The notes below the pieces were generated by a model. That model was not told the DNA's origin, ran no database searches, and saw only the letters and a list, made by a program, of their open reading frames with translations. A stretch of 7,633 nucleotides of DNA, taken from positions 1 to 7,633 of the forward strand of contig DATCGY010000129.1 in NCBI GenBank assembly GCA_036508635.1, written 5' to 3'. Source of the stretch: FEN-727 sp036508635. Its GTDB lineage: Bacteria; Actinomycetota; Geothermincolia; Fen-727; Anoxymicrobiaceae. Position 1 is the first letter of the stretch. Each line of letters starts with the position of its first letter. Shown here piece by piece: positions 1 through 5,599 of this stretch. The translations under genes were made by a program, and so were the position numbers.

Positions 1-53
1 CGGCGGGACTTGCTCCCGCCGCTAGCCGTACGGTTAGACTGGAGTCGAACTCC
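1..53 (+). other. Three tandem small hairpins upstream of grpE
   Basis: Three inverted repeats lie almost end to end. Positions 1-8 (CGGCGGGA) pair perfectly with 14-21 around a 5-nt loop. Positions 22-27 (CTAGCC) pair with 32-37 (GGTTAG, one G-T wobble) around the tetraloop GTAC. Positions 41-45 (GGAGT) pair perfectly with 49-53 around CGA. No T-run follows, so this is not a standard intrinsic terminator. The reading frames across this stretch do not look like a DnaK C-terminus, so it is probably intergenic, between dnaK (expected off the left edge) and grpE. It may serve in mRNA processing or stability, or tune grpE translation. The third hairpin hides a GGAG, which leaves the later GAGGAA (55-60) as the free ribosome-binding site. 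The pairing is seen directly; the function is inferred. Confidence 0.45.
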
Positions 54-72
54 CGAGGAAATGGATGAAGAT

Positions 73-687
73 ATGAGCAAGGTAACCGGCTCGCGCGGCG
101 GTGCCGACGAGAAGAACGAAGTCAACAACGGTTCCGGCCAGAAGATCGAAATAGAGGTCATCGACGCACAGGACGCGTCCGATCCGGGCGAAGCGCTCGA
201 GGTCGACGAGCAGGAGCGCATTGAGTTTCTCTCAGAGGATGTTGAACAGATGGCCGCCCAGAACGCGGAGCTGCTCGACAGCCTGCGAAGGCTCAAGGCG
301 GATTTCGATAATTATCGCAAGCGCATGATAAGGGAGCAGACACGCATCCTTGAGACCGCCGAGGCCGAGTTGGTCAAAAAGCTGCTTCCCGTTATCGACA
401 ACCTCGAGAGGGCGCTGGCGAGCGCCGGCGAGTCAGGGCCGAAAGGCCTCGCCGAGGGCGTTGCCAAGGTTCTGGAGCTCATGCTGGATACGTTTGCCAG
501 GGAGGGGTTGGAGGTAATCGACCCGCAGGGGGAGCAGTTCGATCCCGAGCAGCACGAGGCGATGATGGTGGTCGAGACGGACGAATGCCCGGAGGATACC
601 GTCACCGATGTCGTCCAGAAAGGCTACCGTTTTGCCGGGACGCTTCTGCGCCCCGCGATGGTGCGTGTATCCTGCCCGGTCAAATAG
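73..687 (+). CDS. grpE: GrpE, nucleotide exchange factor of DnaK
   Basis: Cytosolic co-chaperone that speeds ADP release from DnaK and so resets the Hsp70 cycle; it works as a dimer. The 204-residue protein has the family layout. An acidic, low-complexity N-terminus (residues 1 to about 45) comes first, then a long charged coiled-coil helix (about 48-112, including the DFDNYRKR segment typical of GrpE). A C-terminal beta domain ends it, with the signature stretches FDPEQHEAM, QKGYRFAGTLLRPAMV and a final valine-rich strand. The frame stays open to a TTG at position 10, but that start would run through the upstream hairpins. ATG 61 abuts GAGGAA (55-60) with no spacing, while ATG 73 sits 12 nt after it and is preferred; 61 remains possible. 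The gene ends with tandem TAG stops and precedes dnaJ by 61 nt. Placement before dnaJ and hspR supports the actinobacterial dnaK operon order. Confidence 0.95.
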   Translation: MSKVTGSRGGADEKNEVNNGSGQKIEIEVIDAQDASDPGEALEVDEQERIEFLSEDVEQMAAQNAELLDSLRRLKADFDNYRKRMIREQTRILETAEAELVKKLLPVIDNLERALASAGESGPKGLAEGVAKVLELMLDTFAREGLEVIDPQGEQFDPEQHEAMMVVETDECPEDTVTDVVQKGYRFAGTLLRPAMVRVSCPVK

Positions 688-748
688 TAGGCCGCGCGGG
701 CACACCATATTATTCTGAAACGTTCGGATATCGGAGACGTGATAGGAA

Positions 749-1894
749 TTGAACGGTAAGGACTACTACAAGATACTCGGTCTTGGCAGAGACGCCGGCA
801 AGGACGACATAAAGAAAGCGTACCGCGAGCTGGCGCACAAGTACCATCCCGACAAAAACCCGGGGAACAAAGAAGCTGAAGACCGTTTCAAGGAGATCGC
901 TGAGGCCTACGAGATCCTGAGCGACGAAAAGAAGAAGTCCGATTACGACGCTGGCCGGCTGTACGCAGAGAGTGCGGGAGCGTACGGTGGCGGTGGCGGT
1001 TTCGGTGGCCGCGACTTCTCGGGGTTCCAGGGTTTCGACACGGGCGGCGGTCAGGGTTTCTCCTTCGGCGGTGACCTCGGTGACATCTTCAACCTGTTCG
1101 GCGGCGGTGGAATGGGGGGAGCTCGCACCGGAAGGGGCGGCCGTCGCGGCCAGCGCGGCAACGACGTCGAGGTTAACGTGAACATGTCGTTTGACGACGC
1201 TCTCAAAGGTGCGGAGGTCCCAATAACCATGACCCGCACCGCGGCTTGCGAGACGTGCAAAGGACTTGGCTCTGCTCCAGGGACGCTTCCCGAGACGTGC
1301 CCCAACTGCGGCGGTACCGGGGCGGTGGCCGAGAGCCAGGGCATGTTCGGCATCTCAAGGCCTTGCCCGACGTGCCGTGGCAGAGGCACCATCATCCAGA
1401 ACCCGTGCCCGACATGCGCCGGAGCCGGCACCCTTCGCACCCCAAAGAAAATAAGGGTGAGGATACCTCCAGGCGTTGGCGATGGCTCGAGGATAAAGTT
1501 TAAAGGCAAAGGCGAGCCTGGTGCTTCCGGCGGACCGTCCGGGGATCTCTACGTCGTCACGAAAGTAGAGCCGCACCCGTATCTCGGCAGGAATAACTCC
1601 GAAATCACGATGGAGCTGCCGCTGACATACTCTGAAGCGGCGCTGGGGACCCAGGTCGAGATTCCCACTGTCGATGGAAGGGTCAAGCTCAAGATACCCG
1701 CGGGTACACAGAGCGGGCACAAGTTCAGGCTCAGGGGCAAAGGGGCTCCCAAGCTCAAAGGAAAGGGCCATGGCGACATGATAGTGACCGCGAGGCTCGT
1801 CGTCCCCGAGAAGCTGAACAAGAAGCAACGTGAAGCGATAGAGAAGCTGGAGGCGATAGAGCCGAAAGACCTCAGGGCTCACCTGGCCCAGTAG
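749..1894 (+). CDS. dnaJ: DnaJ, type I (class A) Hsp40 co-chaperone
   Basis: Cytosolic J-protein that delivers unfolded clients to DnaK and stimulates its ATPase. All type I parts are present in 381 residues, the usual length. The J domain spans about 5-70, with the catalytic HPD at 33-35. A Gly/Phe-rich linker covers about 77-125. The zinc-binding domain has four CxxCxGxG repeats starting at C167, C184, C206 and C220 (CETCKGLG, CPNCGGTG, CPTCRGRG, CPTCAGAG), and two C-terminal client-binding beta domains follow to about 370. The start is TTG 749: a GTG at 739 runs straight into a stop, and no ATG lies nearby in frame. GGAG (733-736) lies 12 nt upstream and AGGAA (744-748) touches the start, so initiation may be weak relative to grpE. 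No key residue is missing. It is followed after 80 nt by hspR, so co-transcription is likely. Confidence 0.97.
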   Translation: MNGKDYYKILGLGRDAGKDDIKKAYRELAHKYHPDKNPGNKEAEDRFKEIAEAYEILSDEKKKSDYDAGRLYAESAGAYGGGGGFGGRDFSGFQGFDTGGGQGFSFGGDLGDIFNLFGGGGMGGARTGRGGRRGQRGNDVEVNVNMSFDDALKGAEVPITMTRTAACETCKGLGSAPGTLPETCPNCGGTGAVAESQGMFGISRPCPTCRGRGTIIQNPCPTCAGAGTLRTPKKIRVRIPPGVGDGSRIKFKGKGEPGASGGPSGDLYVVTKVEPHPYLGRNNSEITMELPLTYSEAALGTQVEIPTVDGRVKLKIPAGTQSGHKFRLRGKGAPKLKGKGHGDMIVTARLVVPEKLNKKQREAIEKLEAIEPKDLRAHLAQ

Positions 1895-1913
1895 GGCCCC
1901 GGTCGAAGGGCCC
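1894..1913 (+). other. Hairpin at the end of dnaJ
   Basis: GGGCCC (1894-1899, its first G the last base of the dnaJ TAG stop) can pair with GGGCCC (1908-1913) around an 8-nt loop. No T-run follows, so it should not terminate efficiently. It may lower hspR expression relative to dnaJ or protect the upstream mRNA 3' end. A weaker CGGG/CCCG stem lies at about 1931-1942. Function is inferred. Confidence 0.35.
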
Positions 1914-1974
1914 GGTGACAATCGGACGAGCGGGTGAACCCGTTGAGGCATAAGCGTATCTCCTGGAGAACGAT

Positions 1975-2373
1975 ATGGAGCGAGACGAAACGCAGGGCTT
2001 GTACATAATCAGCATTGCGGCGAGGCTTGCCGATGTGCATCCTCAAACGCTTAGGCTATACGAGAGGAAGGGCCTACTGCGACCGCAGCGCACGCCCAAG
2101 AACAGGCGCCGGTATTCGGACGAGGATATCGACAGGCTGAGGCGCATCCAGGACATGACTCAGAACCAGGGTCTGAACCTCTCAGGGGTGCGCAAGGTCC
2201 TCGAGATGGAGGTCGAGATGCTGGCTCTGCGGGAGCGCCTGTTGGAGATGGAGCGTGAGGTAGCCGAGGTGCAGCGCCGCCTTGTGGACGAGATGATGGA
2301 TATCAAGAGGCGGGTAGCACTCAGCACCAGGCCCCCCAGCAGCCTCGTCCTCCGCCGCAAATCCAAACCCTGA
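1975..2373 (+). CDS. hspR: HspR, MerR-family repressor of the dnaK heat-shock operon
   Basis: DNA-binding autorepressor. In studied Actinomycetota, HspR binds HAIR inverted repeats ahead of dnaK, with DnaK as co-repressor, so free DnaK shuts down the operon. The 132-residue protein carries an N-terminal MerR-type winged helix-turn-helix (about 10-78). Its HspR-like core is YIISIAARL (10-18), then HPQTLRLYERKGLL (22-35), RRRYS (44-48) in the wing and QNQGLNLSGVRKVLEME (63-79). A glutamate/arginine-rich coiled-coil helix (about 77-112) would mediate dimerisation, and a basic tail ends in RRKSKP. There is no ligand-binding domain, as expected for HspR. GGAG (1965-1968) lies 6 nt before ATG 1975, a good ribosome site. 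No clear HAIR site is visible in this window; the operator is expected upstream of dnaK. Its position right after dnaJ is the classic arrangement. The glutamine-synthetase regulator GlnR-like branch of MerR is the main alternative and is less likely in this context. Confidence 0.92.
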   Translation: MERDETQGLYIISIAARLADVHPQTLRLYERKGLLRPQRTPKNRRRYSDEDIDRLRRIQDMTQNQGLNLSGVRKVLEMEVEMLALRERLLEMEREVAEVQRRLVDEMMDIKRRVALSTRPPSSLVLRRKSKP

Positions 2374-2412
2374 CAATGCGGGGGCTCGGGGGGGGCTCAG
2401 GGTACGTTTTTT
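2367..2412 (+). terminator. Likely rho-independent terminator of the heat-shock operon
   Basis: ACCCTGA (2367-2373, ending in the hspR TGA stop) pairs perfectly with TCAGGGT (2397-2403). The 23-nt loop is G-rich, and a run of six T (2407-2412) starts 3 nt after the stem. Stem plus T-run fits an intrinsic terminator, although the loop is unusually long and the stem includes the stop codon, so a terminating ribosome would cover its left arm. The right arm also belongs to the palindrome at 2400-2487. Confidence 0.5.
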
Positions 2413-2487
2413 CCTAGAGGTCCTCGCGGCAAGAGCGATACCTGTCAGATATAGATCCGCTGCGGAGTTCTACGGAAAAAAGTACCC
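2400..2487. repeat. 88-bp imperfect palindrome, possible MITE-like or REP-like remnant
   Basis: The left end GGGTACGTTTTTTCC (2400-2414) and the right end GGAAAAAAGTACCC (2474-2487) are inverted copies differing by one inserted G. The pairing continues inward with gaps: TAGA (2415-2418) matches TCTA (2469-2472), then shorter TCC and GCGG blocks on the left arm match GGA and CCGC on the right. Almost the whole segment can therefore fold into one hairpin with a loop around 2430-2457. A weaker outer match (GGGC against GCCC) lies at about 2393-2396 and 2491-2494. No transposase is present. Such small terminal-inverted-repeat elements are often non-autonomous transposon remnants. The alternative is a genuine long RNA hairpin at the end of the operon. 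The repeat is seen directly; its origin is inferred. Confidence 0.55.
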
Positions 2488-2574
2488 CTCGCCCTGCACT
2501 TAAGAACAATAAGAAGACTTTGATCTGGGTTTCTTGTGGCTTGCCCGGAGGTGCGGGTCGAGTGGGAAGGTCAT

Positions 2575-2607
2575 TGTTTAATGGGGTGGGAAAGCCTAAC
2601 CTATAAT
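2575..2607 (+). promoter_or_regulatory. Sigma-A type promoter for the flavoprotein gene
   Basis: TATAAT at 2602-2607 matches the -10 consensus perfectly, and transcription would start near 2614. The -35 is poor: TTGTTT (2575-2580) is 21 bp away, and hexamers at 16-18 bp spacing do not resemble TTGACA. A short CATT-GTTT-AATG palindrome (2573-2584) overlaps the -35 region and could be a regulator contact. The position after the hspR terminator and before an 80-nt leader fits a separate transcription unit. Confidence 0.55.
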
Positions 2608-2692
2608 ACTTGTGTTACTGAAACGGAAATGGGTCTGAACCTCGGGCCACTTGCGGCCGATAGACTAATGGGTACCGAACGGATGGAGCATT

Positions 2693-4078
2693 ATGCCTAA
2701 GCGGTATGACGTGATCATAGTGGGTGCCGGGCCGGCGGGCATCTTCTGCGCGCTGGGGCTGGTTCGCTGCTCCGACCTAAAGGTCCTTGTGATCGATAAG
2801 GGCGAGGGGTTGAAGAAGCGTAGGTGCCCGGCGCCGGATGGACAGTGCAGACGATGCCAGCCATGCGCTACCCTGAGCGGCTGGGGCGGAGCAGGCGCTT
2901 TCAGTGACGGCAAACTCACGCTTTCCAGCCAGATCGGCGGGTGGCTCAACGAACTTATCCCGGAACGCAAGGTGGAGAAGCTCATCGAGAAGGTCGACCG
3001 GACATACCTCGAGTTCGGCGCCCCACCGCAAGTGTTCGGCGACGACGAGGAGAAGGTCGGAGATATCGCACGAGAGGCCGTAAAGTACGATCTCCTGCTG
3101 GTGCCCTCAAAGGTTCGCCATATGGGAACCGATTTCTGCCCGCGCGTACTCAACGCTATGCACGAGGAGCTCGCCGGCAAGGCCGATATCCTCATGAAGA
3201 CGATGGTCGAGAAGATCCGCGTCAAAGACGGCAGGGCCGTCGGTGTCGAGGTCCGCGGCGGCACGAGGTACGATTGCGAGTACCTTGTCGTGGCTCCCGG
3301 GCGGAGCGGCGCGGAATGGTTTGACACGGTCGCCGGGGGCCTGGAGCTCTCGCGAAACAACAACATGGTCGATATCGGGGTCAGGGTCGAGGTTCCCGCC
3401 GTCATCATGGCTCCCCTAACTGACGAGCTCTACGAGCCCAAGCTGATTTACTACTCAAAGCCGTCCGAGGACCGCGTGCGCACGTTCTGCATGAACCCCT
3501 GCGGCGAGGTTATCAAAGAGTACTATGACGAGGTCCTGACGGTAAACGGCCACTCGTTCGCCGAAAAGACGACGGATAATACGAACTTCGCGCTGCTGGT
3601 CGACAAGCGTTTCACGGAGCCGTTCCACCAGCCGATAGCGTACGGTAAGTACATCGCCTGGCTCGCAAACCTGCTGGGTGACGGGATAATCGTACAGCGG
3701 CTTGGCGACCTGCTTGCGGGCAGGCGCTCCAACCCCAAGCGCATCGCGAGGAGCACTGTCTCGCCGACACTGGTTGATGCGACACCCGGCGATCTCAGCC
3801 TGGTACTCCCGTTCAGGTATCTCTCGGACATCCTGGAGATGCTGTACGCCCTGGACCGTCTTGCCCCGGGCGTTTTCTCGCGTAACACTCTTCTCTACGG
3901 AGTGGAGGTAAAGTTCTACAGCTCCCGGCTCAAGGTGTCCTCCGGACTCGAAAGCGAGATACATAACCTGTTCGGAGCCGGCGACGGTGTAGGGCTCACC
4001 AGGGGGCTCGTACAGGCTTCCGCCTCGGGCCTCATAGTGGCCGACACCATACTGAAGCGCGAGAAAAAGAAAGCTTAG
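2693..4078 (+). CDS. COG2509-family FAD-dependent dehydrogenase, function unknown
   Basis: A 461-residue soluble flavoprotein, recognised as COG2509 (annotated only as FAD-dependent dehydrogenase). Its physiological substrate is not known to me. The N-terminal Rossmann motif is YDVIIVGAGPAG (5-16), followed by the acidic end of strand 2 (VIDKG, 33-37). A cysteine cluster at C45, C52, C55 and C58 runs directly into GWGGAGAFSDGKLTL (63-77). Further conserved-looking blocks are VVAPGRSG, the DIGVRVEVP segment, RTFCMNPCGEV (C266, C270) and a central TVNGHSFAEKTTDNTNFALL. The C-terminal FAD-contact motif is GAGDGVGLTRGLVQASASG (428-446). No signal peptide or membrane segment is seen, and the C-terminus is a lysine-rich tail. 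ATG 2693 has GGAG at 2685-2688, 4 nt away. The cysteine spacing suggests metal or Fe-S binding, but that is inference. It has its own promoter and lies 108 nt before purA; a role in purine metabolism is not implied by its motifs. Confidence 0.85.
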   Translation: MPKRYDVIIVGAGPAGIFCALGLVRCSDLKVLVIDKGEGLKKRRCPAPDGQCRRCQPCATLSGWGGAGAFSDGKLTLSSQIGGWLNELIPERKVEKLIEKVDRTYLEFGAPPQVFGDDEEKVGDIAREAVKYDLLLVPSKVRHMGTDFCPRVLNAMHEELAGKADILMKTMVEKIRVKDGRAVGVEVRGGTRYDCEYLVVAPGRSGAEWFDTVAGGLELSRNNNMVDIGVRVEVPAVIMAPLTDELYEPKLIYYSKPSEDRVRTFCMNPCGEVIKEYYDEVLTVNGHSFAEKTTDNTNFALLVDKRFTEPFHQPIAYGKYIAWLANLLGDGIIVQRLGDLLAGRRSNPKRIARSTVSPTLVDATPGDLSLVLPFRYLSDILEMLYALDRLAPGVFSRNTLLYGVEVKFYSSRLKVSSGLESEIHNLFGAGDGVGLTRGLVQASASGLIVADTILKREKKKA

Positions 4079-4112
4079 CATGCGCAAGTCCCTTATCTTC
4101 CCCGTGCGCGTG
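4079..4112 (+). terminator. Hairpin directly after the flavoprotein stop, weak terminator candidate
   Basis: CATGCGCA (4079-4086) pairs with TGCGCGTG (4105-4112): eight pairs including one G-T wobble, with an 18-nt loop. It begins the base after the TAG stop. The sequence that follows (TTATAGTAGTT) is only partly T-rich, so termination would be leaky, and some read-through into purA is plausible. Confidence 0.35.
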
Positions 4113-4113
4113 T

Positions 4114-4119
4114 TATAGT
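4114..4119 (+). promoter_or_regulatory. Possible -10 element for purA
   Basis: TATAGT matches five of six bases of the -10 consensus and sits about 70 nt before the purA start. No recognisable -35 lies 16-18 bp upstream, where the hairpin after the flavoprotein gene is found. A start near 4126 would place the first leader hairpin at the very 5' end of the mRNA. Confidence 0.25.
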
Positions 4120-4123
4120 AGTT

Positions 4124-4154
4124 GGCTGAAATGTGTGTCAGCCGCGCGAGCGGC
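4124..4154 (+). promoter_or_regulatory. Two overlapping, mutually exclusive hairpins in the purA leader
   Basis: GGCTGA (4124-4129) pairs perfectly with TCAGCC (4138-4143) around an 8-nt loop. GCCGC (4141-4145) pairs perfectly with GCGGC (4150-4154) around GCGA, a GNRA tetraloop. They share bases 4141-4143, so only one can form fully at a time. The segment lies about 20 nt before the ribosome-binding site. It does not resemble the purine riboswitch that I know. A regulatory role is inferred only. Confidence 0.35.
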
Positions 4155-4175
4155 CAGATCTTCAATCGTCAAAGC

Positions 4176-4182
4176 AGGTGAT
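4176..4182 (+). promoter_or_regulatory. Ribosome-binding site deciding the purA start
   Basis: AGGTGAT matches the 3' half of the full Shine-Dalgarno complement (GGAGGTGAT). It is far too close to ATG 4181, which overlaps it, but correctly spaced for TTG 4187. This favours TTG as the real start. Confidence 0.5.
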
Positions 4183-4186
4183 GGAG

Positions 4187-5536
4187 TTGCCGGGCACAGT
4201 CGTGCTGGGAGCCCAGTGGGGCGACGAGGGTAAAGGAAAGATAACGGACCTGATGGCGGACAGGATGGACATCGTCGTCCGGTTCGCCGGTGGAAACAAC
4301 GCCGGCCATACGGTCGTCTGTGGCGAAGACGAATTCAAGCTCCATCTGATGCCGTCCGGAATCCTCTACCCGCACATAACTACGGTCATAGGCAACGGGG
4401 TTGTCATTAACCCCAAGATCCTGCTCGAGGAGATGGACAGCCTCCACGAAAGGGGCATATCGTGCGTGAAGCTGCGTATAAGCTGCAACGCTCATCTCGT
4501 GATGCCTTACCACATGGCGTTCGATCACCTCGGAGAGTTGAGCCTCGGGAGCGCCAAGCTCGGCACGACCCACAGGGGCATAGGCCCTGCGTATTCCGAC
4601 AAGGCCGACAGGATGGGCATGCGCGTCCAGGACCTGCTCGATGACAAGATATTCCGCACGAAGCTCGAGACGGCTCTCGAACGCAAGAACGCGATACTCG
4701 TCAAGGCGTTCGACCAGGAGCCGTTCGACGTCGACTCGATAATGACCGAGTACATGGGCTATGCCGAGAGGCTCGCCCCGCACATCGAGGACACTTCCCT
4801 GCTACTCCACAAGGCCCTGGAGGACGGAAAGAAAGTGCTGTTCGAAGGGGCTCAGGGAACGCTGCTCGACCTGGACCACGGCACGTACCCGTTCGTCACG
4901 TCGTCCTCGCCCACGGTCGGTGGGGTCTTTACCGGCACCGGTGTCGGGCCTACCCACGTCGAGAAAGTGCTCGGCGTTGCCAAAGCTTACGTGACCAGGG
5001 TCGGCTACGGCCCGTTTCCGACGGAGCAGCAGAACGAGGTCGGCGAGAAGATGGGCCAGATGGGCGTCGAGTACGGTACCACCACCGGCCGCAAGAGGCG
5101 CTGCGGGTGGCTCGATGTAGTGTTGCTTCGCTACGCGGCGCGTGTGAACGGACTTACCGGCATCGCGCTGACCAAGCTCGATGTCCTGTCCGCTTTTGAC
5201 AGGTTGAAAGTATGCGTCGGCTACTCGTACCAGGGCAAGATATATCACGACTTCCCTCCGCACCAGACGATCTTTCACAAGTGCGAGCCTGAGTACCTAG
5301 AGATCCCGGGCTGGATGTCCGATATCACCGATATCACCGAGCGGAACGATCTCCCCGAGGAGGCTCTCAGGTACGTCGAGTTCGTCGAGGAAGCCGCCGG
5401 CGTCCCGGTTGAAATAGTATCCGTCGGTCCCAAGAGGACGCAGACGATAATCACGCGCGAAGAGTACAAGCCGGCCGCGGAGGAGGGCCCATACCTTTAC
5501 CGTGAGGATTTTGACACTCCGGCCACGAACGCTTAG
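4187..5536 (+). CDS. purA: Adenylosuccinate synthetase
   Basis: Catalyses IMP + aspartate + GTP to adenylosuccinate + GDP + phosphate, the first step of the AMP branch, in the cytosol as a homodimer. Motifs in order are GAQWGDEGKGK (8-18, catalytic Asp13), NNAGHT (37-42, catalytic His41), GTTHRGIGPAYSDK, EGAQGTLLDLDHGTYPFVTSS (mobile loop region), TTTGRKRRCGWLD (from residue 299, aspartate loop with arginines) and TKLDVLSAF (base recognition). The start TTG 4187 is chosen over ATG 4181 because AGGTG lies at correct spacing and because it gives the N-terminus MPGTVVLG, placing Asp13 and His41 at the same numbers as in the E. coli enzyme. The 449 residues are somewhat longer than the usual 420-435, owing to a 25-residue acidic/aromatic tail after the QTI motif. 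An in-frame 9-bp tandem repeat (5321-5338) encodes Asp-Ile-Thr twice. Confidence 0.96.
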   Translation: MPGTVVLGAQWGDEGKGKITDLMADRMDIVVRFAGGNNAGHTVVCGEDEFKLHLMPSGILYPHITTVIGNGVVINPKILLEEMDSLHERGISCVKLRISCNAHLVMPYHMAFDHLGELSLGSAKLGTTHRGIGPAYSDKADRMGMRVQDLLDDKIFRTKLETALERKNAILVKAFDQEPFDVDSIMTEYMGYAERLAPHIEDTSLLLHKALEDGKKVLFEGAQGTLLDLDHGTYPFVTSSSPTVGGVFTGTGVGPTHVEKVLGVAKAYVTRVGYGPFPTEQQNEVGEKMGQMGVEYGTTTGRKRRCGWLDVVLLRYAARVNGLTGIALTKLDVLSAFDRLKVCVGYSYQGKIYHDFPPHQTIFHKCEPEYLEIPGWMSDITDITERNDLPEEALRYVEFVEEAAGVPVEIVSVGPKRTQTIITREEYKPAAEEGPYLYREDFDTPATNA

Positions 5537-5571
5537 TCGGCACTACAAGCGCGTCGCGGCAATTCAGGTAT

Positions 5572-5599
5572 GGCGTGGCTCCACTCCTGCTGGAGCGCC
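5572..5599 (+). other. Hairpin in the purA-purD gap
   Basis: GCTCCA (5578-5583) pairs perfectly with TGGAGC (5591-5596) around a 7-nt loop. A three-base bulge and a further GGC/GCC stem (5572-5574 with 5597-5599) extend it. No T-run follows, so it is more likely an mRNA processing or stability element, or a weak attenuator, than a strong terminator. The rest of the 103-bp gap shows TATAAC at 5621-5626 as a possible -10, without a matching -35. Confidence 0.35.

Larger units (their letters stand above)
2374..2692. other. 319-bp gene-free stretch between hspR and the flavoprotein gene
   Basis: No convincing coding sequence is seen on either strand. From left to right it holds the loop and right arm of the hspR terminator with a G-rich run (2380-2402), the imperfect palindrome (2400-2487), and a stretch of about 85 bp in which I recognise nothing (2488-2573). 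A promoter with a perfect -10 (2602-2607) follows, and then a leader of roughly 80 nt to the start codon. The leader includes a small GGCC/GGCC stem around 2645-2658. The right part shows more A/T than the flanking genes, as expected for a promoter region. Confidence 0.7.

Noticed and set aside
977..1130. GGCGGTGGC repeats in dnaJ as a possible repeat element
   Set aside because: They encode the normal Gly/Phe-rich linker of type I DnaJ and need no other explanation.
2313..2322. TAGCACTC resembling half of a CIRCE (HrcA) operator
   Set aside because: It lies inside the hspR coding sequence and the matching GAGTGCTA half does not follow at the required spacing.
2670..2676. Another GGGTACC near the flavoprotein start as a further copy of the palindrome end
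   Set aside because: Only the six or seven core bases match; the adjoining T-run is absent, so chance is sufficient.
2665..3408. Minus-strand open frame opposite the flavoprotein gene
   Set aside because: Serine/proline/threonine-rich translation typical of an antisense shadow in GC-rich coding DNA, and it would overlap the promoter and start of a well-supported gene.
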